Origin: Armatimonadota bacterium
GTDB taxonomy: Bacteria > Armatimonadota > Fimbriimonadia > Fimbriimonadales > Fimbriimonadaceae
Direction: 5' to 3'
DNA length: 64,000 nucleotides
Assembly (NCBI GenBank): GCA_027451905.1
Contig: DAIDHV010000001.1
Span: 348,667-412,666 of the forward strand
Of the stretch, positions 18,868 through 28,132 are shown one piece after another. The position numbers were made by a program, and so were the translations under genes. The number at the start of each line of letters is the position of its first letter. The first letter of the stretch is position 1. Under the pieces are notes generated by a model that searched no databases, was not told the origin of the DNA, and saw only the letters and a list, made by a program, of their open reading frames with translations.

Positions 18868-20619
18868 TTAGAAGCCGGCTGTAAAGACAACTCGCATGAC
18901 CTCTTCTGGCGTTGTCACACCAGAAAGGACTTTCTGCAAGCCATCTTCTTTGAGTTCATGCATGCCGTTTGCCCTTGCCGCTTCTCGAATATCGTTTACG
19001 GGGCTGCGCCTAACCACCATTTCTGCAATTTCTGCATTCATGACCATTAGCTCGTGGAATCCTGTTCGACCGCGGTATCCGGTCATACGGTTGGATTCAT
19101 GAGGCACCCCTCTATATAGAGCCACTTTTTCTTCGGGATCGTTCGGTTTGAACCCAAAACGCACCAGATCAGCGGCCGCAACTTCATATTGTTCCTTGTG
19201 ATCTTGGTCAACACGTCGGCCCAACCGCTGAGCTAGAACGCCAGTGACGGTTGCCGCGATCAAGTACGGTTCAACTCCCATGTCAATCATACGCAAGGTT
19301 GTACTTGGCGCATCGTTGGTGTGAATTGTCGAGAGAACCATGTGACCGGTTAGCGACGATTCAATGGCAATTTCAGCCGTTTCAAGGTCTCGAATTTCTC
19401 CGACCATCATGATGTCGGGGTCTTGACGCAAGAAGGCGCGCAAGGCGGTTGCAAAGGTTAATCCCGCTTTTCGGTTCATTTGAACCTGGTTGACACCGGG
19501 AAGCTGGTACTCAATGGGGTCCTCCGCCGTTACGATGTTCACTCCAATCGTGTTAAGGATGTTCAAGCAAGAGTAAAGCGTCGTTGACTTTCCTGAACCG
19601 GTAGGACCAGTACAAAGGAACATACCGTTTGGCTGAGAAACAATTTCTTCGATCTTCAGCATGTTTTCATCCAAAAATCCAAGTTTGTTCAAGCCAATCA
19701 TAACGCTGGACTTGTCGAGAATACGCATAACGATCTTCTCTCCAAAAGGAGTTGGGATCGAGCTAACACGAAGGTCAAAATCTTTGTTATTGTGGCGAAC
19801 CTCTATACGGCCGTCTTGGGGGATTCGGCGCTCGGCAATGTTCATGTCCGCCATGATCTTGAAACGAGAGATCAGCGGTGCCATCAGGTTCCTTGGAACG
19901 GTCATTGCTTCCATCAAAACGCCATCAATGCGGTACCGAACGCGAACCGACTTTGCTTGAGGCTCCACGTGGATGTCGGAAGCTCGGTCCGCAATCGCCT
20001 GCTGAATCAAGGCATTTGATAGTTTGATAATCGGAGCTTGCTCCGCCATTTTCTCGGCTTCTGCATCAACAATATCATCGTCGCGCTGCTGTACTCCGGC
20101 CTGCGCGATAGCGGTCCTTAGATCCGATTGATAGCTGGTTTGCCCCGCTGGAGTGGCCGCTTCAACCGATGCTCCGCTCGACTGCGCGCTGTAGTATTTA
20201 CGAATCGCATCTTCAATAGCCCCTGGTACCGCGAGAACCGGCACCACCCGCAATCCAGAAGCCATGCGAACATCATCCATAGCCTGAATGTTTGAAGGGT
20301 TCGACATTGCCAAATACAGCACGCCTCCATCCTTTCTGACCGGCAAAACGTTGTGAGATTTAACAATGCGCTCAGGAACCACGTTGCGGGCAGCGCTTTC
20401 CACTTCCACTCTGTCTAAGTCAACAAAGCCAATGTTCATCTCTTGCGCTTTTGCTTGAAGTACTTCCCGCTCTCCAACCATGTTCAGCTGCACCAGAACC
20501 TTCCCCAAATCAGGCTCCTTGGTCTGTTGCTGAACCTTCATCGCTTCATTGAGCTGATCCTGCGTTAAAAATCCCTTGTCCATCAAAAACTGGACTGTTG
20601 TTTTTCGAGGCAATGCCAT
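18868..20619 (-). CDS. pilB: Type IV pilus assembly ATPase, PilB/GspE-like, lacking the zinc tetracysteine motif
   Basis: A 583-aa assembly ATPase. The N-terminus (about 1-150) is an MshEN/GspE-N domain of the kind that binds c-di-GMP or platform partners. The ATPase core has GPTGSGKSTT, the Asp box AEDPIEYQ, Walker B DPDIMMVGEIRD and STIHTND. In PilB/GspE proteins two CxxC pairs bind zinc after RLxRR and before TGYxGRTG. Here those positions read RRVDQDHKEQ and GVPHESNRMTGYRGRTG, so all four cysteines are gone although the surrounding sequence is conserved. First gene of the pilB-pilT-pilC unit; ATP hydrolysis drives pilin polymerisation. The absence of zinc suggests structural substitution or an atypical PilB lineage. 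Confidence 0.93.
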   Translation of the reverse strand: MALPRKTTVQFLMDKGFLTQDQLNEAMKVQQQTKEPDLGKVLVQLNMVGEREVLQAKAQEMNIGFVDLDRVEVESAARNVVPERIVKSHNVLPVRKDGGVLYLAMSNPSNIQAMDDVRMASGLRVVPVLAVPGAIEDAIRKYYSAQSSGASVEAATPAGQTSYQSDLRTAIAQAGVQQRDDDIVDAEAEKMAEQAPIIKLSNALIQQAIADRASDIHVEPQAKSVRVRYRIDGVLMEAMTVPRNLMAPLISRFKIMADMNIAERRIPQDGRIEVRHNNKDFDLRVSSIPTPFGEKIVMRILDKSSVMIGLNKLGFLDENMLKIEEIVSQPNGMFLCTGPTGSGKSTTLYSCLNILNTIGVNIVTAEDPIEYQLPGVNQVQMNRKAGLTFATALRAFLRQDPDIMMVGEIRDLETAEIAIESSLTGHMVLSTIHTNDAPSTTLRMIDMGVEPYLIAATVTGVLAQRLGRRVDQDHKEQYEVAAADLVRFGFKPNDPEEKVALYRGVPHESNRMTGYRGRTGFHELMVMNAEIAEMVVRRSPVNDIREAARANGMHELKEDGLQKVLSGVTTPEEVMRVVFTAGF

Positions 20620-20731
20620 CTTATTTTCTCTCTGATCTCTTCTCCCAAGAGCCCGACCGATCTAGCCCCCAAGAGGCCCCCCAGACCGGTTTCAGTCATG
20701 CCTCCACCAAAATGATAGAAACGCACGCTGA

Positions 20732-20760
20732 TTGTCTATTGTAGACTAGTTCTGTAATCT
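20732..20760 (+). promoter_or_regulatory. Candidate argS promoter with palindrome in spacer
   Basis: TTGTCT and TAATCT are separated by 17 bp. The perfect inverted repeat GTCTA-TTG-TAGAC (20734-20746) overlaps the -35 box and spacer, so it could be an operator. The predicted transcript would have a leader of about 96 nt that includes a hairpin at 20823-20840 (GTTTAGGT-TC-ACCTAAAC). Function is inferred from position only. Confidence 0.45.
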
Positions 20761-20862
20761 TGTGGGTTCGGCTGTAAAGAAATCTTCAAAAACTTTTTTG
20801 CAAAATTCTTCGTCATGCCCTTGTTTAGGTTCACCTAAACCCAATAACCCCTTCTGAAATTT

Positions 20863-22599
20863 ATGCTCAAAGACCAACTTCAACTTGATTTCTCCCACCT
20901 CCTTTCAAAGTCTCCACTTTTGAAGGAACAAACCATTTCCCAGGGAGTCGTCGGGTTAGCTGAACCTAAAATGGCAGAGCACGGAGACTTTGCCTCCAAT
21001 GCAGCCATGGTTTTGGCAAAGAGCCTAGGCACAAACCCGCGCGAACTTGCCTCTACAATTGCCGACATTTGGAAGACCCATCCCGATGTCAATACGATAG
21101 AAGTAGCAGGTCCCGGATTCATCAATATCCGTCTGAACCCGTCTGCAATCACCAATCAAATTTATGAAATCTTAACCAGATCCCATCAATTTGGCAATCA
21201 AAAAAAGACAACAGCAAGAAAGCTTCATGTGGAATTTGTCTCCGTAAACCCCAATGGCCCCATCACAATTGGATCGGGGCGCGGTGCCGCTTTTGGAGAC
21301 ACGCTTTGCCGAATCCTGAGGGCAGCAGGTGACGAAGTTTTTGCCGAGTACTACATTAACGATGCCCTTAATTCTGAGCAAATGAGGCTGTTTGCCCTCT
21401 CCGTGCAAGCCCATATGAAGCGAGAAGCCGGTATCAAGGCCGAGCTTCCAGAAAATGGATACCGCGGTGACTACGTTTTGGCGGTTTCCCACGAGCTTGC
21501 CAAAAAGATTTCCCATGATGCCGATCTGCAAACCATCCAAGAAGAAGTGCAGAAAGAAATGATTCGGCAGCAAAGGGAGTCCTTAGAAGCTTTCCGTGTG
21601 CATTTTGATAACTGGTTCTCCGAGCAATCCCTTCATGCGGGCGGAAAAGTTGCCGAGGCAATTGAAAAGCTCAAAAAAAATGGCCACGCCGATTCCGAAC
21701 CTTATTCCTGGGAGACAACAAGGCAGGGCAAAGACAATGTCACCACCCAAACCTCTCAAGAACCGGGCCCCCTTTGGTTCCGATCTCAAAAACTAGGTGA
21801 TGAGAAAGATCGCGTTCTGGTTCGGTCCGATGGCAGGCCCGCCTACATAGCCGGAGACCTTGCCTATATGCAAGACAAGCTTGGAGACCGCCATTTTGAT
21901 CAATCGTTGCTGATTCTTGGTCCAGATCATCACGGTTACATTGGCAGAATGGACGCAGTGACAAGAGCCCTCGGGTTTGAGGCCGATCGGTTTCGAATCA
22001 TCATCTATCAGCTTGTCAGATTCCTTAAAGAAGGACAACTTGCCCCCATGCGCAAAAGGGACGGCAACATTTATGAGCTCAAAGACCTTTACAAGGAAAT
22101 TGGAGTTGATGCGGCCAGATTCTTTTACATCATGAGGTCTCACGACACGCCCCTTGATTTTGATATTGACCTTGCTCTGAAACTTGGTGATGATAATCCC
22201 GTTTTCTACGTTCAATATGCCCATGCTCGGATTTGTTCAGTGCTTGCCAAGGCAGAAGAAGAAGGGATTGGCAAACCCCTGTGGAACCCAAGTTTTGCTG
22301 ACTTGCTACATGACCCCAAAGAGCTCAACTTGGTTAAACGCATCTGTGATTTGCCAGAAGTGGTCAGCCGCTGTGCAGAGGACTTTCAGGTCCAAAGGGT
22401 TGCTACCTATGCCGCCGAACTGGCAAGGGCGTTTCATTTGTTTTACGATTCCTGCCGCGTCGTCCAGAAAGATCAACCCGAACTCTCGTCTGCCCGCGTC
22501 TGCCTAGTTGAAGCCGCCAGAATCGGTCTAGCCAATGCTCTCAACCTGGTGGGCGTCTCCGCTCCGCAAAGGATGCATCGAGAACAACTGGTCCCATGA
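20863..22599 (+). CDS. argS: Arginyl-tRNA synthetase with altered signature motifs
   Basis: Class I synthetase of 578 aa that charges tRNA-Arg. The Arg-tRNA-synthetase N-terminal domain (about 1-90), catalytic core and C-terminal anticodon-binding DALR domain (about 455-578, RVATYAAELARAFHLFYD) are all present. The signature region VNPNGPITIGSGRG carries TIGS at residues 135-138 where HxGH is expected, so both histidines are replaced. The KMSKS region reads APMRKRDGN at residues 394-402, with MRKR for MSKR. The following GVDAARFFYIMRSHDTPLDFD is strongly conserved, so this is unlikely to be a decayed copy. It overlaps hemW by 4 nt (ATGA). Confidence 0.93.
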   Translation: MLKDQLQLDFSHLLSKSPLLKEQTISQGVVGLAEPKMAEHGDFASNAAMVLAKSLGTNPRELASTIADIWKTHPDVNTIEVAGPGFINIRLNPSAITNQIYEILTRSHQFGNQKKTTARKLHVEFVSVNPNGPITIGSGRGAAFGDTLCRILRAAGDEVFAEYYINDALNSEQMRLFALSVQAHMKREAGIKAELPENGYRGDYVLAVSHELAKKISHDADLQTIQEEVQKEMIRQQRESLEAFRVHFDNWFSEQSLHAGGKVAEAIEKLKKNGHADSEPYSWETTRQGKDNVTTQTSQEPGPLWFRSQKLGDEKDRVLVRSDGRPAYIAGDLAYMQDKLGDRHFDQSLLILGPDHHGYIGRMDAVTRALGFEADRFRIIIYQLVRFLKEGQLAPMRKRDGNIYELKDLYKEIGVDAARFFYIMRSHDTPLDFDIDLALKLGDDNPVFYVQYAHARICSVLAKAEEEGIGKPLWNPSFADLLHDPKELNLVKRICDLPEVVSRCAEDFQVQRVATYAAELARAFHLFYDSCRVVQKDQPELSSARVCLVEAARIGLANALNLVGVSAPQRMHREQLVP

Positions 22600-23786
22600 T
22601 TGCCGCACCAGTCCCAGAGTGGGCCGCAAGCAAATCTCTTTCAGATGGAATCGCCATCTACGTTCATATTCCCTTCTGCCCGTCTAAGTGCGGATATTGT
22701 GACTTCAACAGCTACGGCGTTTCAAAAGATGGATCTCCTGGTTTAGAAGAAAACCTTGTCGCCAGAACCGTTCAAGCCACGGTTGCCGACCTCGAGCAGA
22801 GTCCGTTTGCGGGCGTACCTGCCAAAACAATCTTCTTTGGAGGAGGAACTCCAACCTCTCTTGAGGTCGATGACCTCACCAAAATTCTGGAAACCCTCCT
22901 GAAGGTTCATCCCCCCATCGAAGGAGCCGAAATCACCTCGGAAGCCAACCCAGGGACTGCCGATGCCAGCAAGTTCAGTGCAATGAGAAAGGCAGGATTT
23001 AATCGCATCTCCTTGGGTGCGCAAAGCTTTTCCTCTACAGATTTAGTGCGCTTGGGCCGAATTCACGGAGCCGATCAGATTTCGGCGGCAGTGGAATGCG
23101 CCAGAAAAGCTGGATTTGACAATTTGAACCTCGACCTCATGTTTGGCCTTCCTCATCAAAACCTTCAAGGCTGGAAGGAGAATTTAGAACAGGCATTGGC
23201 ATTAAAGCCAGAACATCTATCTTTATACTGCCTAACAATTGAGCCTAGAACCGCGTTTAAACGGCTCTATGATTCGGGAAAGCTCCATTTGCCGTCCGAC
23301 GGCGTTCAGGTGCAAATGTACGATGCGGCCCGAGAATTTGCTGAGCAAAACGGATACAAGCAATACGAAATCTCAAACTATGCAAAGTCCGGCTACGAGT
23401 GCAAGCACAATCTTGAGTACTGGATGGCAAATCCGTATGCAGGTTATGGACCCGGAGCCGTGGGTTGCTTGCCCACAACTGCCGGCCCGTGCCGTACTAC
23501 GCGGCTGCTTCACCCCAGAAGGTATTGCGAAGCCATTGAATCTGGCGGTAACCCTTGCGCTGAATTAGAATTTCTGACCGATGAAACCGTCTTCATGGAA
23601 AGAATCATGCTGGGTCTACGGCTGAACCAAGGAATTTCGATGCAGCTTTTGCCGCCTTCACAATCTGTCCGGAACGGGGTGGATCGTTTGCTAGAAAGGG
23701 GCTGGGCAACCCTCCAAAACAACCAGCTAAGCCTCACTCGGTTGGGCCAAGACTTTTGCTCCGAGGCAACCCTACTTCTGGTTTAG
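22596..23786 (+). CDS. hemW: HemW-type radical SAM heme chaperone
   Basis: A 396-aa radical SAM protein. The cluster motif CPSKCGYCDF uses Cys28, Cys32 and Cys35; Phe follows rather than the extra Cys of true coproporphyrinogen dehydrogenase HemN, which points to the heme-binding chaperone HemW. The SAM-binding FFGGGTPTSL, EANPGT and GAQSF motifs follow, then the HemN C-terminal domain (about 300-396). Translation is probably coupled to argS through the ATGA overlap. The stop overlaps the stop of the convergent acyltransferase gene by a few bases, leaving no room for a separate terminator. Confidence 0.92.
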   Translation: MIAAPVPEWAASKSLSDGIAIYVHIPFCPSKCGYCDFNSYGVSKDGSPGLEENLVARTVQATVADLEQSPFAGVPAKTIFFGGGTPTSLEVDDLTKILETLLKVHPPIEGAEITSEANPGTADASKFSAMRKAGFNRISLGAQSFSSTDLVRLGRIHGADQISAAVECARKAGFDNLNLDLMFGLPHQNLQGWKENLEQALALKPEHLSLYCLTIEPRTAFKRLYDSGKLHLPSDGVQVQMYDAAREFAEQNGYKQYEISNYAKSGYECKHNLEYWMANPYAGYGPGAVGCLPTTAGPCRTTRLLHPRRYCEAIESGGNPCAELEFLTDETVFMERIMLGLRLNQGISMQLLPPSQSVRNGVDRLLERGWATLQNNQLSLTRLGQDFCSEATLLLV

Positions 23787-25036
23787 CGACTGGCCTGACG
23801 TTTTGCCAAGAATGGCTTCTCCACTATCAAGGACACGCCGTAGGCAAGTGGCAGGCAAATCATGAGGGCAATGATCGAAACCAAGTAAACCGATAGAAGA
23901 GCCGGTAAATGGGCCTTGCTCGCAAAAGCGCTGAGTAGCACGACCACAGGGTGATGAGTTAAGTAAAGGCTATAAGAAAATCCGGCAAGTCCAACCATGG
24001 CAGGAGAGCCTAGGCCTTTGACCAATTTGCCACCTAATTGTGAGCCAGCGGCTTTGCCCGATTCGATCAAAGCTCCAGCCGTAACAAGGCAGCCAATGCC
24101 AAGGATCAATGGCAACTCTAGGTAATACCTAGCGACAGGAACCGATGTGGGATTTGTGCGGAAAGCAACTAAACCAGCTAAGCCAATCACAACCAAAATG
24201 AACCCATAAACAGTCCATCTGATCTTTCTCAAACCCTGATAGCTTGGATGAGGGGAAAAAACAACGAGGGCGGCAACCATCCCCACCGCAAAACAGACCG
24301 GAAAGGGTGGCCCGTTCCATATCCAATCTGGCCCCAACAATTCAATCCAATGGATTTGGCTGCTGAATACGATGACAGCAAGGACAAAGAGCCAAGGTCC
24401 AACGCGCTTCAGAATTGGCAAAAACAGTAACGGAAAAAGGATGTAAATCTGAAATTCGGTTCCCACCGTCCACAGAGGTCCATTGATCGTATTTTGAAGG
24501 GACCTGGAAAAGTTTTGAACCATAAATAGGTGGATGACGATTTGCTGAATTGTTATGGGTGGGATCGGTAAATGAGAAAACGTGGCAGACCTTGCCGCTA
24601 GCTTTAAAAAGATAAAAAGCATCAGGCTAGAAGCAATTAAGACCGCATAGTAGCCGGGCATGATTCTGAGGCACCTTCTTTGAAAGAACCTCTTTAGATC
24701 GGGAATGGCACTGTGCCCCTTAACCGCAAGCGGCTGCATCAATAGGAATCCGGAAAGGACAAGAAAAATGCGAACTCCCAAGTCTCCGTAGCCCATCCAG
24801 CCCGCAAAAAACAGGCCATGAATTCCAATTCCATGGGCTTTGATTGAACCTCTGCCATGGGCAACAAAGGTGAACGTGTGGTAGAACAGCACCCATACCG
24901 CGCTCAGACCTCGTAGTCCATCAAGGAATCCAAGATGAACTCGGCTCGAATCCTTTTTTGGCAATTGGGGATCAGGAGTCCCTAACTGATTGAAGCCTGT
25001 CGATTCCTCTTCTCCCAATCGTTTAACCTTCCTCAC
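23783..25036 (-). CDS. Acyltransferase-3 (OafA-like) membrane protein
   Basis: A 417-aa integral membrane acyltransferase, a family that adds acetyl or other acyl groups to cell-surface or exported glycans. The family N-terminus is visible: LGFLDGLRGLSAVWVLFYHT, with the catalytic-type His, then GVRIFLVLSGFLL and the RRCLRIMPGYY motif. About ten membrane segments follow. A Lys/Asp-rich tail of about 35 residues precedes the first helix. It lies head-to-head with the GH20 gene and tail-to-tail with hemW. The substrate cannot be told from sequence; the GH20 and polymer-ligase genes nearby suggest surface polysaccharide. Confidence 0.88.
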   Translation of the reverse strand: MRKVKRLGEEESTGFNQLGTPDPQLPKKDSSRVHLGFLDGLRGLSAVWVLFYHTFTFVAHGRGSIKAHGIGIHGLFFAGWMGYGDLGVRIFLVLSGFLLMQPLAVKGHSAIPDLKRFFQRRCLRIMPGYYAVLIASSLMLFIFLKLAARSATFSHLPIPPITIQQIVIHLFMVQNFSRSLQNTINGPLWTVGTEFQIYILFPLLFLPILKRVGPWLFVLAVIVFSSQIHWIELLGPDWIWNGPPFPVCFAVGMVAALVVFSPHPSYQGLRKIRWTVYGFILVVIGLAGLVAFRTNPTSVPVARYYLELPLILGIGCLVTAGALIESGKAAGSQLGGKLVKGLGSPAMVGLAGFSYSLYLTHHPVVVLLSAFASKAHLPALLSVYLVSIIALMICLPLAYGVSLIVEKPFLAKRQASR

Positions 25037-25130
25037 TTAACCGCAAGAACCTTGTGGATAAGCTAGGAACTATTATAGAAGGAACCTAACCGTTCTTGTT
25101 TAGGAATCAGATGGTTGTCAAGAAGAAACA

Positions 25131-26654
25131 ATGAAAGTCCCTCTTAAAATGTGGAGCATAGATGTTGCTCGAGAACAGCCCGTGACGAGGCTCAATCTAG
25201 CTAACCTGTGCCGATTAAGCCTAGAATCTGGCTATAACGCAATAGGTTTGTACTTAGAGCACCGGTTTCAGTACGATTTTTTGCCAAAAAACCCCTTCTC
25301 GGATCTTTTAAGCGCTGATGACATTAAAAAAGCAGAAAAAGAGTTTCCTGAGATTCAGATCATTCCGATGATCAACGTTCTTGGTCACACCGAAGGCTTT
25401 CTAAGGATGGAAGGTTACCAATCCCTCTCTGAGGAGCCCTTCAAAGGCTTACAAGCGTGCCCTTCTCAGCCTGGCTCTGCCCAGCTAGCCAAGCGGATCA
25501 TAGATTCCGTTGCCTCCGCCTTTCATTCAGAACTCATCCATATTGGCGGCGATGAAACTGCGGCGCTGGGTGTTTGCCCTCAATGCAGTGCTAAAGTGGC
25601 GGACTTTGAAAAAGGGCCTGATTGCGATGGCAAAGCCAAGCTGTATTCGGACTACCATAACCCACTTTTAGAGTATGTCAAGAGCTTAGGAAGAACTCCT
25701 GCCATTTGGGGAGACATGCTATTGGAGCATCCGCAATCTCTTGCCTCCGTCCCAAAAGAGACGGTTGTGTTTGATTGGCAGTACTTTGAATCTCCTCTCA
25801 AGACATCAACCGTCTTGCTTGAAGCCGGCTTAAGGGTTGTCACCTGTCCAACCATCCACGCTTACAACGCCTCTTGGCTGCACCTAGATCAGTCCCAAAG
25901 CAACGTTTCTGCCCACATTGAAGTCTCACGGCAAATCAAGACCGAAGGGATTTGCCTCACAACCTGGGAACCAGGCCTTATGGGCATGATGGAGACCTGG
26001 ATACCTGCCATTTTAGCCTTTGGCAAGCAGATTTCGGGAGAAAAGAGAAAGGTTGATGACGAATACATAGCCATTGATCAGGGCGAGTGGCTAACTTTAA
26101 TGAAACAAATCCCCGAGGCTGCCCCCTCTTTTGCCTACTCGGGAACCCGGTCTAGCGTTAAGTGCCGGTTTCTGTTGTACTCAAATCCCTTTTTGCTGTG
26201 GCTGAGGAACAAAGACCTCATTGAGCAGCACGGTGAAACCGCACGGCAATTGTTGCTTCAGGCAGAAACAAGCACAACCCATCCTGTCTATAGAGCTACT
26301 TCTGCCTGGCCACGGCTTGCGATTGAGTTTTGTCAACATGCTAACGCCGCATCTCTGCACTATGCCAATTCCAACCTCGGTCAGTGCCAAAACGAACTTC
26401 AGGTTTGTCGGCAAACCTTTGAAGCGTTGGAAAGAATGACCACAATTCAGCACCAAGGTTTGATGGGCTCAGAAGCCGACACCTGGCGGTGCCGAAATGC
26501 TAGGAGCCACATTGAGAAGGTGATGAAAAATATTAGAGATTTTGGAGACGGGTCACTTGGCTATCGACCCTCCTTTGAGCATTTGTCCCACCCCAAGTTT
26601 GTTCCCCATGATCAGGGCGCTTGGTGGCTCGTCAATTCTTGGGCCAACGAATAG
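25131..26654 (+). CDS. Glycoside hydrolase family 20-like beta-hexosaminidase
   Basis: The 507-aa protein carries a GH20-type TIM barrel near its N-terminus: an early YNAIGLYLEHRF strand-helix, then IQIIPMINVLGHTEGF and ELIHIGGDETAALG. Asp141-Glu142 in GGDE is the catalytic pair, in which Asp positions the substrate N-acetyl group and Glu is the acid/base. The usual accessory GH20b domain is missing and there is no signal peptide, so it probably works in the cytoplasm on imported GlcNAc- or GalNAc-containing oligosaccharides. The C-terminal 170 residues are helical and unassigned. The stop lies one base before the end of the convergent ligase gene. Confidence 0.82.
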   Translation: MKVPLKMWSIDVAREQPVTRLNLANLCRLSLESGYNAIGLYLEHRFQYDFLPKNPFSDLLSADDIKKAEKEFPEIQIIPMINVLGHTEGFLRMEGYQSLSEEPFKGLQACPSQPGSAQLAKRIIDSVASAFHSELIHIGGDETAALGVCPQCSAKVADFEKGPDCDGKAKLYSDYHNPLLEYVKSLGRTPAIWGDMLLEHPQSLASVPKETVVFDWQYFESPLKTSTVLLEAGLRVVTCPTIHAYNASWLHLDQSQSNVSAHIEVSRQIKTEGICLTTWEPGLMGMMETWIPAILAFGKQISGEKRKVDDEYIAIDQGEWLTLMKQIPEAAPSFAYSGTRSSVKCRFLLYSNPFLLWLRNKDLIEQHGETARQLLLQAETSTTHPVYRATSAWPRLAIEFCQHANAASLHYANSNLGQCQNELQVCRQTFEALERMTTIQHQGLMGSEADTWRCRNARSHIEKVMKNIRDFGDGSLGYRPSFEHLSHPKFVPHDQGAWWLVNSWANE

Positions 26655-26655
26655 G

Positions 26656-27930
26656 CTATTCCACATCTTGGGAAGCCGTGACCCGGGGTTGAATGCGTCG
26701 GATGGCACCGATCGGCCGCAGACTTTGCAGGTAATCACGGATTGCCTGATCTCGCATTGTATATCCAAGCCCCACAACCGCAAAAAGAAAGACGTAAAAC
26801 TGTTGCCTCAATTCTTCGGAGATGTCCATGGATCCGAGGACAAACACAAACATAAAAAAGTAAAGGGCAAGTCTTAGATTTTTTTCGCAAGTTCTCGCAA
26901 GGGCAATAATGCTGACAAGTACCGCTACGTAAATGGCAAAGCCGATCAATCCGTAGTCAGTAAGAATTCCCAGCAAAGTGTTATGAACCGGGTCACCAAC
27001 GGTTTCGTACGAGCCCTCCATAACTACATGAACAGAATAATATCGAAAACCAGCTAAACCCATGCCAAAAAACAGATGCTGAGACCAAAGATGGAGGGCA
27101 TGTTGCCATGCAACGAGCCTGCCCGACATGTTGTCACTGTGGCTAGCTATTCCTGAAAATCTAGAAATCGCGAACTTAGCAATGCCAGATTTTGCTACTA
27201 AGATTCCACCTGCCACTGCAGAAATGGAAAGAGCCAGTTGCAAAGGTCTTCGTGCCAGTGGGTTTTTGAGGCCCCTCTTAAGGGTCACAAATACATAGAT
27301 AAACGCGGGAATACTAATGATAAATCCGCCTCTTGAACCGGTTAGAAGCAAGATGGCAAAGGCAATTCCGGGATAGGCAAGGTTCAGAAAGCGGTTAAAA
27401 AGCAAATACTTTCGATCCAAATTGCCCATGTACCAAGCAATTGGCAACAAGATCATGCAGTAAAACGCAACTTCGTTAGGGTCAAACGCGGCTCCACCAA
27501 AGCGATTATTGTAGTATTCGTTTCCCTTAAAGTACTGGAGAAGCATGTACAAAAACGTCAAGCACATCCCGTATATCAGGGCCTGAACAACCGCTTGGGC
27601 TTCCTCTTGGGTGCGAACTAGGTCCCACGCGATAAAGGCAATGACAAATCCACTAAATGGAATCAGCCCAACAATGGGGGCATAGTCAATATTTGGGGTC
27701 CACAGAATTGTCACCCAAATCCAAAGATAAAACAAAACTCCCAGAGGAAAAGTTGGATGCCATTTCTTGAACTTTAAATCTCCTGCCCGGTAGGTGATCC
27801 AAAAGAACAACATAGGAATAGCAACAATCCTCGTAAGCGAAATAAATGGACCGAAACCTTTAAAAGGCAGGGTCGCGGTAGCCGAAAGACCTACCGAAAT
27901 CAGCATAAATATGTACGCGGTTTTTCTCAT
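26656..27930 (-). CDS. O-antigen ligase / polymerase-like membrane protein
   Basis: A 424-aa protein with about eleven hydrophobic segments and a large loop containing the Wzy/WaaL-type features: ILLTGSRGGFII in the middle, then HNTLLGILTDYGLIGF, resembling the H-(x)n-ylq...E/D-G pattern around the ligase catalytic His. The family joins or polymerises lipid-linked glycans on the outer face of the inner membrane. Its C-terminal tail (RRIQPRVTASQDVE) is hydrophilic. It is divergent from the arabinofuranosidase gene and convergent with the GH20 gene. Whether it is a ligase, a polymerase or a pilin glycosyltransferase cannot be decided here. Confidence 0.8.
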   Translation of the reverse strand: MRKTAYIFMLISVGLSATATLPFKGFGPFISLTRIVAIPMLFFWITYRAGDLKFKKWHPTFPLGVLFYLWIWVTILWTPNIDYAPIVGLIPFSGFVIAFIAWDLVRTQEEAQAVVQALIYGMCLTFLYMLLQYFKGNEYYNNRFGGAAFDPNEVAFYCMILLPIAWYMGNLDRKYLLFNRFLNLAYPGIAFAILLLTGSRGGFIISIPAFIYVFVTLKRGLKNPLARRPLQLALSISAVAGGILVAKSGIAKFAISRFSGIASHSDNMSGRLVAWQHALHLWSQHLFFGMGLAGFRYYSVHVVMEGSYETVGDPVHNTLLGILTDYGLIGFAIYVAVLVSIIALARTCEKNLRLALYFFMFVFVLGSMDISEELRQQFYVFLFAVVGLGYTMRDQAIRDYLQSLRPIGAIRRIQPRVTASQDVE

Positions 27931-28120
27931 TTACTGTGATCTATGCCAATCTGCTCCCCTTTATCATTATTGACCATCTAACCCTGCAAAGTAGGCTCAA
28001 CGTTCCAACTTCATCTAAAAACTGTTGGGCATTCTAAGCCAAATCAAAAAAAACGGTCAAAACCCCTGCCAATTTAAGCGAAAATCAGCAACCTAACAAA
28101 CGTTGCTCAATCATTTGCGC

Positions 28121-28126
28121 TATCTT
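28121..28126 (+). promoter_or_regulatory. Candidate -10 box for a leaderless mRNA
   Basis: TATCTT ends 6 nt before the ATG at 28133, and no Shine-Dalgarno sequence is present. Transcription would then begin at or next to the start codon. No convincing -35 box is visible. Confidence 0.35.
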
Positions 28127-28132
28127 ATATCT

